From the NCBI RefSeq assembly GCF_030345795.1, contig NZ_JAUALB010000001.1, forward strand, positions 4,890,001 through 4,954,000: a stretch of DNA of 64,000 bases, read 5' to 3'. Both the position numbers and the translations under genes were made by a program. The notes beneath the pieces were generated by a model. It saw nothing but the letters and a program-made list of their open reading frames with translations. It had not been told where the DNA came from and made no database searches. The first letter of the stretch is position 1; each line of letters starts with the position of its first letter. The stretch is from Micromonospora sp. WMMA1363 (lineage in GTDB: Bacteria > Actinomycetota > Actinomycetes > Mycobacteriales > Micromonosporaceae). Positions 45,940 through 54,602 of this stretch are shown here, one piece after another.

Positions 45940-47334
45940 TCAGAACAGGGTTTCGGTGGTCGTCGCCCGGGGCTTGACCGTGGCGACGGTGTGGCGGTAC
46001 CGCCCCACCAGGGGTCGGACGAGCACCCCGCCCGGCACGGCGGTGACCGCGCCGAACCGTTCCAGCAGCGCGACCGCCTCGACGCGCAGCCGGTCCGGGT
46101 CGACGTGCCACTGGGCCCCGAACGCGGTCCCGTACCGCTGGAGGATCTCCCCGACTGCGGTACGCAGGAAACTGTCGGTGATGAACGGCAACCGGCCGGC
46201 GCCGTCGGCCTCGTCGTGGCCGCTCTCGCCTTCGACAGTCCAGTGCTCGTCAGGGCCGGCGCCGTCGAGGCGTACCAGGGTGGCGGTGGGCAGGCCGGTG
46301 TCGATGTGGCTCGCCAACGCCTGCTGCCGGGCGTGCCCGTCGGGCGGGGCGAGCCGCTTGACCCGGCGGCCGTCGGGATCCGCCACCCGGTCGGCCATCT
46401 CCACCGCCAGCAGCACCGCGGCCTGCGCCACCGAGCCGGTGCCCGGGAACCGCTCCGCGGTGAACCCGGCGGTGTCCACCAGCAGCACACCCTCGGCCCG
46501 CCGTTCCACCCGCAGCCCGGTCAGCCGGGCCAGGTCGACGGCGAGCGCGGAGCCGCGCAGATGGTTGGCGACCGAGGCGTCGACGTCGGCGTGGTAGACG
46601 ACCGGCGACTCCACCACCGCCCGCCGGGCCGCCTGGGCCGCCTGCCGGCGCTCGGCGTTGCCGCTGCTGCTCATCGCCCGGTCCAGCAGCGCCGACACCG
46701 AGTCGATGTGCTGCAGCACCCGGGTCGGCCGGAACAACGCGAACACCACGTCCCGCGCCACGTCGTACAGTGCCTCCCCGGCCCCCGGGTCACTGGCCCA
46801 GGCGGCGCTGGAGCCGTCGGCCAGCCGCAGCACACCCCGCTCCTCCAGCCAGCCGACCGCGTCCACGAACGCCCGCCGGTCCGGGCCGTGGTCCGGATCC
46901 AACCCCAGGCCGGTGATCCGGTTCGCGTCACCGGCCACCGAGTCGGCCAACTCGCTGAGGGTGATCTGGATCCCGGCGCGGCCCAGCACCGCCAGGCACA
47001 ACGACAGGTACGCGTAGCGCTGCCGATCGAACGGCCGCCCGGTGCGCGACACCGCCGGCTGGGTGCCGTCGAGCCGGTCCTTCGCCCGTACCAACCGGGC
47101 CGTGGAACCGTGCAGCTCCAGCCGGTACCCGAACGCCTCGGCGAGATCCCGGCGCAGGGTGGGGGAGAACCGCCGTACCCGGGGCAGCGCCCGCTCGTCG
47201 GGCCAGGTCGCCGTGATCAGCGGGTGGCGCAGAACCAGCCGGACCGCCCGCTGGTAGTCCGCCAACTCCAACTCCGGGACGTCGACGGCAAACCGGTGCG
47301 CCGCCGGCCGAAGCGCGCCGGACCCGGCGGTCAC
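45940..47334 (-). CDS. jetB: Wadjet JetB KITE-type subunit (DUF2398/TIGR02678)
   Basis: A 464-residue protein of the DUF2398/TIGR02678 family. Recognisable segments: DYQRAVRLVLRHPLITATWPD, FDRQRYAYLSLCLAVLGRAGIQITLSEL, GWLEERGVLRLADG and RLPFITDSFLRTAVGEIL. These suit paired winged-helix domains of a KITE-like subunit binding the JetA kleisin. The GTG start overlaps the jetA stop (GTGA). The larger frame upstream of 47334 is the antisense-phase reading of jetA and is not used. Confidence 0.9.
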   Translation of the reverse strand: MTAGSGALRPAAHRFAVDVPELELADYQRAVRLVLRHPLITATWPDERALPRVRRFSPTLRRDLAEAFGYRLELHGSTARLVRAKDRLDGTQPAVSRTGRPFDRQRYAYLSLCLAVLGRAGIQITLSELADSVAGDANRITGLGLDPDHGPDRRAFVDAVGWLEERGVLRLADGSSAAWASDPGAGEALYDVARDVVFALFRPTRVLQHIDSVSALLDRAMSSSGNAERRQAAQAARRAVVESPVVYHADVDASVANHLRGSALAVDLARLTGLRVERRAEGVLLVDTAGFTAERFPGTGSVAQAAVLLAVEMADRVADPDGRRVKRLAPPDGHARQQALASHIDTGLPTATLVRLDGAGPDEHWTVEGESGHDEADGAGRLPFITDSFLRTAVGEILQRYGTAFGAQWHVDPDRLRVEAVALLERFGAVTAVPGGVLVRPLVGRYRHTVATVKPRATTTETLF

Positions 47335-48899
47335 GCGGGCACCAGCTCGGGTCGGCGGACCGCGGTGTGCTGCGCGGCGGTGACCGTCAACGCGTACCCG
47401 TCCAGATGCAGCCGGCCCTCGGCGGTGTGCACCGTGGTGAACCGGCCCGGCGTCGGGGTGAGGGTCAGCCGCACGCCGTGCGCGGCGGCCGCCAGCGGCA
47501 CCCCGGCTCTGCCACCCACCCGGGCGGCCAGCGCGATGTCGAGCAGGCGCAGCAGGACCTGAGTCTGCGACCCGTCCAACCGGTGATCGTCCACGCCCTC
47601 GGCGGCCAGCGCCGTCGCCGCGTCGGCCCACCGGCGCTCCCGGGCGAGCTGCTCGCCGCGCAACCGGTGCCGGCGCTCGTCGACCCGGTCCAGCCGGGCC
47701 GGCCGCCCCCGGCCCTGACCCGGTGCCCGGCCGGTGGTCACCAGGGTGCGGGACAGCTCCACCGCCGGCGCCTCCCACCACGACAACCGGCTGGCGATCG
47801 CCTCCGGATCCGGGTGCGCCACGCCGGCGTGGCGTGGACCGCCGAGCCCGAACACGACGTCGAACAGGGCGTGCGCGGCATCCTGGGTGCCGGTGTGGGT
47901 GAACCACGCGGCCAGGTGCCGCAACTGCGACTCCCGGCTCACCCCGCCGCGCCGCGCCTCGGTGACCCGGCGCAGCAGAGCGAGGACGTCACCGATCGCG
48001 GCGATGGTGGCGTCCGACAACCGGTCCGCCTCGCTGGGCTGCTCCGGGCCCGGCGGCGCCAACCAGGACCGCAGCCCCGCCCAGCGCCGCCGCCAGTCCT
48101 CCAGCCGCTGCACCGGGGTGTGGAACAGCCGCTCGTCGGCCTCGGCGGCGGCCTCGATCAGCCGGCCCAGGCCGGTCGCCTCGACCTCGTGCACCGCCGC
48201 GCGCAGCCGGGGCGTGTACCGCTGCAACTCGTCGTGGAAGTCCCGCAGGTGAGCCAGCAGCGCGTCCTTGTGGGCAAGGAACACCTCCGGCCGCACGTCG
48301 TTGGTTCGGCCCAAGTCACCCAGCATGTGGTAGAAACGCGCCGCACGCTCGGCGATGTCGGCCAACGCCCGGTCCAGCCGGTTGAACTTGCGGTAGACCT
48401 CCTCCGCGTCCCCCGCCTCGTTGGCTACGGCGAGCGCGTTCAGGTCCGCCAGCAGGTCGGCGAAGACCAGCCGGGACAGCGTCGAGTCGTCCATGCTCGC
48501 CGACAACACCGCCTCCACCGCCCGGTGGGCCCGGTACCCGGCCTCGGTGAACTGGTACACCGAGTGCCGGTTGCGGTACTCCGCCAACGTCGTGGCCCGG
48601 GAACTGTCCTGTCCCCGGTCGAGCACCCCCCACTCCACCAGGGCATCGAGCAGCCGCGGCAACTCCAGCCCGGCCGGATCCGGGCAGTCGGCGTCCACCT
48701 CGTGCAACGCCGCCAGCGCGGCGGCCACGTCGGAGGTGTGCAGCACCACGTGGTAGCTGGACCGCGCCGAGTCGAACGCCCGCAGCAGCCACAGGTAGGC
48801 GAGCCGGTTCTCCGCCGTCACGTAACCGAACAGCCGCATCCGGTCGTCCAGCCCGAAATCGTCCAAACCGAACGTGGGCCTGGATGGCTGCGCGGTCAT
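47331..48899 (-). CDS. jetA: Wadjet JetA kleisin-like subunit (DUF2397/TIGR02677)
   Basis: A 522-residue protein of the DUF2397/TIGR02677 family. The N-terminal winged helix begins RMRLFGYVTAENRLAYLWLLRAF. A helical centre (DALLAHLRDFHDELQRYTPRLRAAV) and a C-terminal winged-helix domain follow (GRFTTVHTAEGRLHLDGYALTV). It bridges the JetC heads. First gene of the operon, ATG 48899 with a strong GGAGGAG site. The gene set DUF2397-DUF2398-SMC-DUF2399 corresponds to what I recall as the type III Wadjet composition; the subtype number should be checked. Confidence 0.9.
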   Translation of the reverse strand: MTAQPSRPTFGLDDFGLDDRMRLFGYVTAENRLAYLWLLRAFDSARSSYHVVLHTSDVAAALAALHEVDADCPDPAGLELPRLLDALVEWGVLDRGQDSSRATTLAEYRNRHSVYQFTEAGYRAHRAVEAVLSASMDDSTLSRLVFADLLADLNALAVANEAGDAEEVYRKFNRLDRALADIAERAARFYHMLGDLGRTNDVRPEVFLAHKDALLAHLRDFHDELQRYTPRLRAAVHEVEATGLGRLIEAAAEADERLFHTPVQRLEDWRRRWAGLRSWLAPPGPEQPSEADRLSDATIAAIGDVLALLRRVTEARRGGVSRESQLRHLAAWFTHTGTQDAAHALFDVVFGLGGPRHAGVAHPDPEAIASRLSWWEAPAVELSRTLVTTGRAPGQGRGRPARLDRVDERRHRLRGEQLARERRWADAATALAAEGVDDHRLDGSQTQVLLRLLDIALAARVGGRAGVPLAAAAHGVRLTLTPTPGRFTTVHTAEGRLHLDGYALTVTAAQHTAVRRPELVPA

Positions 48900-49092
48900 C
48901 GTTCTCCTCCACGGGACGCGAACGGCTACTCACCCTACCCAGCCGGCCGCGGAGGACGGCGAGGCGCGCGAGGCACCAAGGGTCTCCGGGGGTGATCGTG
49001 GAACCTGCGTCAAGGGCTGCTGCGCCTGGGTACGTGCTGTGGCCCGCAGCGCTGGCCGGCGCGGCCGGTAGCCCCGAGATCGGACAGGCTGC

Positions 49093-49380
49093 TCATGTAC
49101 GCGAGCTGTCCGGCTGTACCTTCGGCTCTTCGGGTGGGCCTTTCTCGTATGGCACGGCGTACGCGTCGGCCCGGGACCGGTCGGCGAACAGCGCCAGCTT
49201 GTCCCGGCTCGGCGAGGCCATGGTGACCAGTCCCGGCGGCTCCACCGGCGCGGACAACTGCTCCGGTGCCGAAGTCGTGTCCTGGCCGCGCAGGTCCAGC
49301 AGACGTCCCAGTCGGGCGTTCTCCGCCCGTGACCGCTCCACCTCCCGCCGAAGATCGACGAACTCGGCCACCGAACCCAT
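49093..49380 (-). pseudogene. N-terminal fragment of a TOTE-type primase-helicase
   Basis: The 95-codon frame reads MGSVAEFVDLRREVERSRAE, a helical segment RLGRLLDLRGQ, then ASPSRDKLALFADRSRADAY, after which homology collapses and a stop follows. The helix plus the SxxxKLALFxDRFR...DAYA pattern is the start of TOTE conflict-system proteins (archaeo-eukaryotic primase plus helicase). Everything downstream, about 700-900 residues in relatives, is missing. ATG 49380 and the first codons lie inside repeat copy 2; the rest lies outside. Confidence 0.65.
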
Positions 49381-49441
49381 GCCGACCGTCCTCGCGTATC
49401 GGGCTCCGAACACCCCGACGCCGGTCCGTTATCCTCCGTCG

Positions 49442-49753
49442 ATGGCATCGAAGGGGACCGCCGCGCTGGAGGCGATGATCGAGGAAGCCACGGTCGACGC
49501 GTACGGCGACGACGAACAGCTCACCGGCCTGTTCACCATGATCGAGGAGCATCTGGCGGTGCCGTTCACCACCACCGTCCTCGGCGTCGAGGTCACCGTG
49601 CGGAAGGTCGACCTGACCGCGGACACCATCGTCGCGGTCTGCGTCCGAGGCCGCCACCGGCAGAGGGTCGACCTGCTCGACCTGCCGCTTCCCACCCCCG
49701 CGCCGGTCGGCGCCGTGTGGGTCGACGCCTACCGGCACTGGGCCGGAAGGTAG
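49442..49753 (+). CDS. Small conserved protein, copy 2 (unknown function)
   Basis: Identical 103-residue product to the gene at 34997, with the same TATCCT box 6 bp before the ATG. It is divergent from the TOTE-type fragment, whose start codon is 61 bp away, so both genes share a compact promoter region. Confidence 0.75.
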   Translation: MASKGTAALEAMIEEATVDAYGDDEQLTGLFTMIEEHLAVPFTTTVLGVEVTVRKVDLTADTIVAVCVRGRHRQRVDLLDLPLPTPAPVGAVWVDAYRHWAGR

Positions 49754-49759
49754 GCCACG

Positions 49760-50905
49760 GTGAGCGAGTACCAGTACTACGAGTTCACCGCCGTCGACCG
49801 GCCCCTCACCGGCCGGGAGCGGGCCGAGCTGCGGTCGCTGTCGACCCGGGCCGACATCACCGCCACCAGCTTCGTGAACACCTACGAGTGGGGCAACTTC
49901 AAGGGTGACCCGCGCACGCTGATGGAACGGTATTTCGACGCGCACCTGTACCTGGCGAACTGGGGCACCCGCCGGCTCATGCTGCGGCTACCGAAGCACG
50001 TGCTCGACCCCGCCACCGTGGCCCGGTACTGCCAGGGTGACAGCGCGTCCGCGTGGACCGCCGGCAAGCACGTCATCATCGACTTCCACGACGAGGACGA
50101 GGACGGCACCGACGAGTGGGACCTCGACGGCCACGGTCTGCTCGCCTCCATCATCCCGGTCCGGGCCGGCCTCGCCGCCGGTGACCTGCGCCTGCTGTAC
50201 CTGGCCTGGCTGCGCTGCGTACAGTCCGCCGAGATCGCCGACGAGCCCGAACCGCCCGTTCCCGCCGGACTGGGTGCCCTCGACGCGTCCCTCACCGCCG
50301 TAGCCGAGTTCCTGCGCATCGACCCCGACCTGATCGCGGCCGCGGCGGCCGGATCGCCGCCGGCCGCCTCCGGTGAACCGACCGCCGCGCAACTCCGCAC
50401 CTGGGTCGTCGGGCTGCCCGCCCGGGACAAGGACGCCATCCTGACCGACCTGATCACCGGCGGCGACAGCCACCTACGCAGCCGACTGCTGCGCCGCTAC
50501 CGCGACGCACACCGCACCGACGCCCCCGCCCCGGCGGCCGCCCGCACCGCCGGGCAACTACGCGCCACCGCCGCGGAATTGCGCGCCGAGCGGGAACGAC
50601 GGGACGCCGAGGGGCGCGAACACGACCGGATTCGCCGCGAACGGTCCGCCGCAGCCGCCCGGCAACGACACCTCGACACCCTCGCGAGCGACCAACTCGC
50701 CGCCTGGCAACGGGTCGACGAACTCATCGCCACGAAGAAACCCCGCGAGTACGACACCGCCGTACAACTCCTCGTCGACCTGCACGACCTCGCCGAACGC
50801 GACCGAGACAGCGGGTTCCAACAGCGGCTGGCCAAGCTACGGACGGCCCACGCCCGCAAGCCCAGCCTGCTCGAACGCCTCAACCTCGCAGCCCTCGACA
50901 CCTGA
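49760..50905 (+). CDS. Conserved 381-residue protein, copy 2 (unknown function)
   Basis: Identical to the protein at 35315: N-terminal globular half with an acidic loop, C-terminal coiled coil. The lack of any amino-acid difference over 381 residues, also in the overlapping frames, indicates very recent duplication or ongoing gene conversion. This copy sits between the Wadjet operon and the tRNA-Arg gene. Confidence 0.8.
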   Translation: MSEYQYYEFTAVDRPLTGRERAELRSLSTRADITATSFVNTYEWGNFKGDPRTLMERYFDAHLYLANWGTRRLMLRLPKHVLDPATVARYCQGDSASAWTAGKHVIIDFHDEDEDGTDEWDLDGHGLLASIIPVRAGLAAGDLRLLYLAWLRCVQSAEIADEPEPPVPAGLGALDASLTAVAEFLRIDPDLIAAAAAGSPPAASGEPTAAQLRTWVVGLPARDKDAILTDLITGGDSHLRSRLLRRYRDAHRTDAPAPAAARTAGQLRATAAELRAERERRDAEGREHDRIRRERSAAAARQRHLDTLASDQLAAWQRVDELIATKKPREYDTAVQLLVDLHDLAERDRDSGFQQRLAKLRTAHARKPSLLERLNLAALDT

Positions 50906-50962
50906 CGCACTGTTCGCCGCCCGGTGACCGTCGCTGGGTATCACCGCCAAGCAGTACCCGGA

Positions 50963-51361
50963 TCAGGGGTTCAGGTCGGCCCACTGCGCCTGCGTCAGCA
51001 GGCCCTCATGCTCCAGCCGGTGGGCGATCTCGGTCTTCGTGGCCGCATCCAGCGTCTCGGGTAGATCCTCGAACGAGGCGGGCAGGACATCCAGGAGGGA
51101 CAAAATCTGCTGGCCGTCCCGCACCGTCAGAAGCAGCATGCATCGCCAGTGCGGCGAAGACTCAGGCCGGTGGCCCAATCGGTGCACCAGTACCGGCCAC
51201 AGATAGTGCGCCGCTGCTGGACCGGCGAACTCCGCCAACCACCCTGCCCCGTGGTTGCGAGTCAGTCCGCAATGGATCGCCTCGGAGTCGAGCCGGATCA
51301 ACTCTGACGTGTCGACTGCCTTGATCGTCCGGGGAACACCGAAGGAAAGAACCACCGGCAA
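50963..51361 (-). CDS. Hypothetical protein, N-terminus uncertain
   Basis: An open frame of 132 codons with protein-like sequence from about residue 18 (TSELIRLDSEAIHCGLTRNHGAGWLAEFAG; PETLDAATKTEIAHRLEHEG). The first 8 codons overlap an IS110 remnant on the other strand, so the original N-terminus may have been lost. No family recognised. Confidence 0.45.
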   Translation of the reverse strand: MPVVLSFGVPRTIKAVDTSELIRLDSEAIHCGLTRNHGAGWLAEFAGPAAAHYLWPVLVHRLGHRPESSPHWRCMLLLTVRDGQQILSLLDVLPASFEDLPETLDAATKTEIAHRLEHEGLLTQAQWADLNP

Positions 51362-51468
51362 GCCATACTCGCCCTCGCCCGACGACGCGTCGACGTCCTC
51401 TGGGCACTCATCCGCGACCGCAAAACCTTCACTCGACCCGCATCAACCGTCCGCGCCGCAGCCTGAAG
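51339..51468 (+). pseudogene. 3' end of an IS110-family transposase
   Basis: The frame reads EGKNHRQAILALARRRVDVL then WALIRDRKTFTRP...AAA and a TGA, the usual C-terminus of IS110/IS116 transposases. Nothing upstream matches. Confidence 0.75.
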
Positions 51469-51660
51469 CGGCTCGCTCTCCGCCGACGCGAACCCATCGC
51501 GCCGGCCCCTCCACCCTGCCCGCCAAGATCACCCGGAGCCACATGGAGACTCGGTGTGTGGTCCTGGGCTGCGACAACGGCGGTCCGGGGAACGTGGGTG
51601 AACGTGCGCCGCTCCCTGCCACCCCGGGTGAGCTCCCAGGTCGCTAGACTAGGCGCTCGC

Positions 51661-51736
51661 GCCCCCGTAGCTCAGGGGATAGAGCATCGGTTTCCTAAAC
51701 CGTGTGTCGCAGGTTCGAATCCTGCCGGGGGCACCA
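51661..51736 (+). tRNA. tRNA-Arg (anticodon CCU)
   Basis: A complete cloverleaf of 73 nt plus encoded CCA. Acceptor stem GCCCCCG/CGGGGGC, D-arm TAGCTCAGGGGATAGAGCA, anticodon loop TTCCTAA (CCT), T-arm with GGTTCGAATCC, discriminator A and CCA at 51734-51736. tRNA-Arg(CCU) genes are common integration sites, and IS remnants lie on both sides here. Confidence 0.95.
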
Positions 51737-51740
51737 ACAG

Positions 51741-51774
51741 GAGGCCCTGACCAGCAAAAGCTGATCAGGGCCTC
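51741..51774 (+). terminator. Terminator of tRNA-Arg
   Basis: GAGGCCCTGACCAGC-AAAA-GCTGATCAGGGCCTC, a 15-bp stem with a single mismatch, 5 bp after the CCA. Confidence 0.8.
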
Positions 51775-51804
51775 GGCATCTATCGATGCGATTTTGAATC
51801 GTCT

Positions 51805-52110
51805 CCCGAAAAGGTCGCCGCGCGGCGGCCCAAGCCGGCGAAGCTGGCGAGCAACCCGCGGCTGAAGGAGTACGTGCAGACACGGCTGAGCGGCCAATTG
51901 CGCCACCCCGACGGGACAGCTGCCGCAGGCCCTCCGACGACCTGGAAAGGGCTGAACAAGCCGTACCGCGCAGACCGCCGCTGGGCGACGGCCTGGAGCC
52001 CGGAGCAGATTAGTCGACGGCTGGTCGTCGACTTCCCCGACGATGAGGACATGCGCATCAGCCACGAGGCGATCTACGAGGCGCTCTACATCCAAGGACG
52101 CGGCGGCGCT
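51805..52110 (+). pseudogene. IS30-family transposase fragment
   Basis: The frame RPKPAKLASNPRLKEYVQTR, then WKGLNKPYRADRRWATAWSP, then EQISRRLVVDFPDDEDMRIS and HEAIYEALYIQGRG is the middle of IS30 transposases, up to the first part of the catalytic domain. The N-terminal helix-turn-helix and the DDE C-terminus are missing, and homology ends near 52110. Confidence 0.8.
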
Positions 52111-53000
52111 CAAGACGCCCGCCGAAGCTCTCGACGAGCAGTTACGGTCACTCCAACCAGCAGGCGTTGCAACGACCGGTTGAAGCCAGGCAGGTTGAAT
52201 TCGAGACCATCATGCACCCACCGGCCAGTCAGGCCGCGTGACTACACCCGTCACCTCCCGGTGCAGCAGACCCCCTTGTTGGCAAGCTGGCTCGGACGCC
52301 GGTCTGATAGCGCGCCCCGCTGCGACCGGAGCCGGGAGACGGGTGGCATGACGCCGTGAGGAGGGCAGGGCTCGGTCGCCGGCGGACCCGGCATGTTCTC
52401 GGTTGCCCGGCTGGTTGACAGGGACGTGGACCGGGCCTTGCCAGCGTGGGCGACGGCTGGTGCTGCCTACGGCGGCTCATGTCGGCACAGCGGATCGCGC
52501 CCGCACGAGAATGGCTCAGAAACTCGTTGCCAATACGGGCGGAAATCGACGTCGACCGTATCGAGGAGCCGGTGGCGCCGGTCGATAGCGGTCGGCGGGG
52601 CCGAGAGGCCAAACATGACGGTCCGGTCGGGTGCCTCGCCGATCCGCTCGATCGGTTGCTGGCGACCGAGATCGATCGTTTTGTTCACCGAACCGTCGCC
52701 CAGGGCGGCTCCCCGTGGTCGCTCTGGGCGGCAGCGGGTGTGGTTCAGGCCCCCTCGGCGCACTATGCGCCGATCAATGTTCGCGCTGCTCGGCGGTGGG
52801 CCAGTTGGTCGGCGGAGTTCGCGTACGACTCCGACCCGGCTATGGCGATGTTCCCGGGATCCTGCCAGCGCGCAACACTCCCGGCAGATGTGCTCATCAG
52901 TTCGTGGTGTTATCGTGCTGGTCATCCACGTGCAACGCTTATCGCGTCTGGCTTTACGATGCCGCTGTTCCCCTGACCGCAACATTGAGGTGGAGAAGGC
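52111..53000. other. Long region without a convincing gene
   Basis: About 890 bp after the IS30 remnant. A plus-strand frame at 52446-52976 (176 codons) is open and has some protein-like stretches (WAAAGVVQAPSAHYAPINVR), but no ribosome site or family is evident. Base composition is slightly lower in GC than neighbours. It includes the promoter of the regulator at 53001. Confidence 0.4.
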
Positions 53001-53624
53001 ATGGCTTTCCGAGAACTCCAGGCGATGCAAGTCGCGTACGAGCTGCTGTCCCCGCTCGACCCGGGTGCGCAACAACGCGTCATCGCCTGGTTGTCGGCGG
53101 CGCTCGCGGACGCCAGCGGCGCTCCCACGGCGGTGGACGAGTCGGCCGCGCCGGTGAAGCCGGTCGCGCACGTGCCGGCGGACATCACCCCCAGGGACGG
53201 CGTCGTGGAGGTTATGGCCGAGTACGCGGCGGCCGAGCTGGACGAGGAGACCGCAGCACCGACGCCCGCCGTCGAACCGGTGGCCGCGGCTGAACCCGAG
53301 GTCAGCGCCGAGCTGGAGCCGGTCACCGAGCCGGCGCCGGTGCCGGTGCCGCGGTCCAAGCGAGGCCGGCCAGCGCAGGCGACCGGCCGTCGGGCCGCCA
53401 GGGCGGCAAAGTCCGCTACGGCCGTGAAGCCGGTAGAGGCACCGCTGGGCCGTCGAGGAGACCGGCCCAGCGGTGAGCAGTACCTCGCCGACCTCGCCGT
53501 CGCCGGCTCGTTCAAAGCACTCGCCGAAAAGTACGGCAAGTCGATTGGCACGATCAGCAACTGGGCCAACCAGCTACGCGAGCAAGGATTCAACATCCCG
53601 GTCGGCCGACAGAAGAAGGCCTGA
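53001..53624 (+). CDS. DNA-binding protein: N-domain, acidic linker, C-terminal HTH
   Basis: A 207-residue protein in three parts. Residues 1-40 form a compact helical domain (FRELQAMQVAYELLSPLDPGAQQRVIAWL). Residues 40-130 are an acidic Ala/Pro/Glu/Val linker ending in basic stretches (RSKRGRPAQATGRRAARAAK). Residues 150-200 hold a helix-turn-helix (QYLADLAVAGSFKALAEKYG, then SIGTISNWANQLREQG). The AT-hook-like KRGRP adds DNA affinity. The layout recalls nucleoid-associated or silencing proteins, but it is not Lsr2 by sequence. ATG 53001 has GGAGAAGG upstream. A similar layout recurs at 60959. Confidence 0.75.
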   Translation: MAFRELQAMQVAYELLSPLDPGAQQRVIAWLSAALADASGAPTAVDESAAPVKPVAHVPADITPRDGVVEVMAEYAAAELDEETAAPTPAVEPVAAAEPEVSAELEPVTEPAPVPVPRSKRGRPAQATGRRAARAAKSATAVKPVEAPLGRRGDRPSGEQYLADLAVAGSFKALAEKYGKSIGTISNWANQLREQGFNIPVGRQKKA

Positions 53625-54128
53625 AGCACGACCCGTGGGTAGGGAGTGAAGCCCAGTCAGGGCCCGTCCCTACCCACGGGTACGGACGCTCGGCTCACCG
53701 CTTCACCCGGAGCTGAGAACGGTGTCGGATTGCACCAACAGTCCGATCTCGCTCGCGGAACCCGCCCGTCGGTGCCCGTCGCCGGGTGGCACCTGCAACG
53801 GCAGCGCACGTTCCGGCTCTCGCGGCCCGGAAGGCTACTTCCGGAGGTTGGGGCGTTTGGCAAAGCGCGCTTCCGGAAACCGGAGCCACCAGCGCAGCCG
53901 CCTCCGGTGTCACCCCGGGTTACCGGCGAGAACAGGCCAGCGCGCGGCTCGCGGCGTGAGAGCAACTTCGGGGCCGTGCGGGGTGAGAGCGTGAATCGCG
54001 GCTACCAGTACCTCGGACCGGCCGCGACCGGTGGCGGAGGTAGCTGGCGCGCGTCGAGCATTTCCCGGTGTGTCCGTTGGGCGACTCTCTTTCACTAGAC
54101 CCTGACGATTACGGCAACTGCCGCTGCG
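53625..54128. other. Gap without a gene
   Basis: About 500 bp; open frames here are short or have no start. A C-rich and CCGGAA-rich stretch at 53810-53890 has several small inverted repeats. Nothing else is recognised. Confidence 0.4.
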
Positions 54129-54343
54129 GAGCGATACACGCGGCGTCACCGGCCACCGCACAGGGCGCGTCGATGGCGTTGGAGGGCGCCGTGGTGCTGG
54201 CGCGCTGCCTGGGTGAGCACGGCGACGTGCGTAACGCCTTCGACGCCTACGAGTCGCTGTGGCAGGAACCGGCCGAGGAGACGGTCGCGGCAGGTGCGCG
54301 GCTGAGCAACAACGAGACTCGGTTACCGAGCGGACCGCGGTAA
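54129..54343 (+). pseudogene. FAD-dependent monooxygenase C-terminal fragment
   Basis: AIHAASPATAQGASMALEGA then VVLARCLGEHGDVRNAFDAY matches the conserved H..P..GQGAN/S-MALEDA segment and following helix of PF01494-type FAD monooxygenases. The 290 or so residues that should precede it are absent. The frame ends at 54343. Confidence 0.7.
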
Positions 54344-54561
54344 CCCTGCCGGGCCATGTTGCCGAACCCCGTCCATGGCCGATCCTCGATCTCTGGTGTC
54401 CGGGGGTCGAATGATCTCGTCGGTGTGTCGCGCAGCAGGTGGTGAGCACGAGGGCGTTGGCGACCGCCGCCGGTCACCTGCTCGCCGACCAGCACGTGTC
54501 TGGACTGGCCAGGGCGTCGGGGAAGGCGCTCAAGTGTGCCCGAGCGACCGGCGTCACGCTT

Positions 54562-54583
54562 GACCTCAACCATGGTTGAGGTC
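54562..54583. promoter_or_regulatory. MerR-type palindromic operator
   Basis: A perfect 22-bp palindrome with half-site GACCTCAACCA, preceded by CT so that TTGACC can act as a -35 element. This matches MerR/SoxR-class operators such as TTGACCTCAACC...GTTGAGG. The natural downstream gene on the plus strand is the MFS gene at 56564, now separated by an IS1182 element inserted 19 bp after the palindrome. Confidence 0.7.
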
Positions 54584-54602
54584 GCAGTTTGGACGGGTGC
54601 TG

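Larger units (their letters stand above)
49338..50934 (+). repeat. 1,597-bp direct repeat, copy 2
   Basis: Same sequence as 34893-36489 with a constant offset of 14,445 bp. In this copy the minus-strand TOTE-type gene continues past the left edge for about 80 more codons, so copy 2 is closer to the ancestral arrangement. Confidence 0.95.

Noticed and set aside
44065..47562. A 1,165-codon plus-strand frame opposite jetB and jetC
   Set aside because: Antisense shadow caused by codon bias; no domain, and the minus strand carries the Jet proteins.
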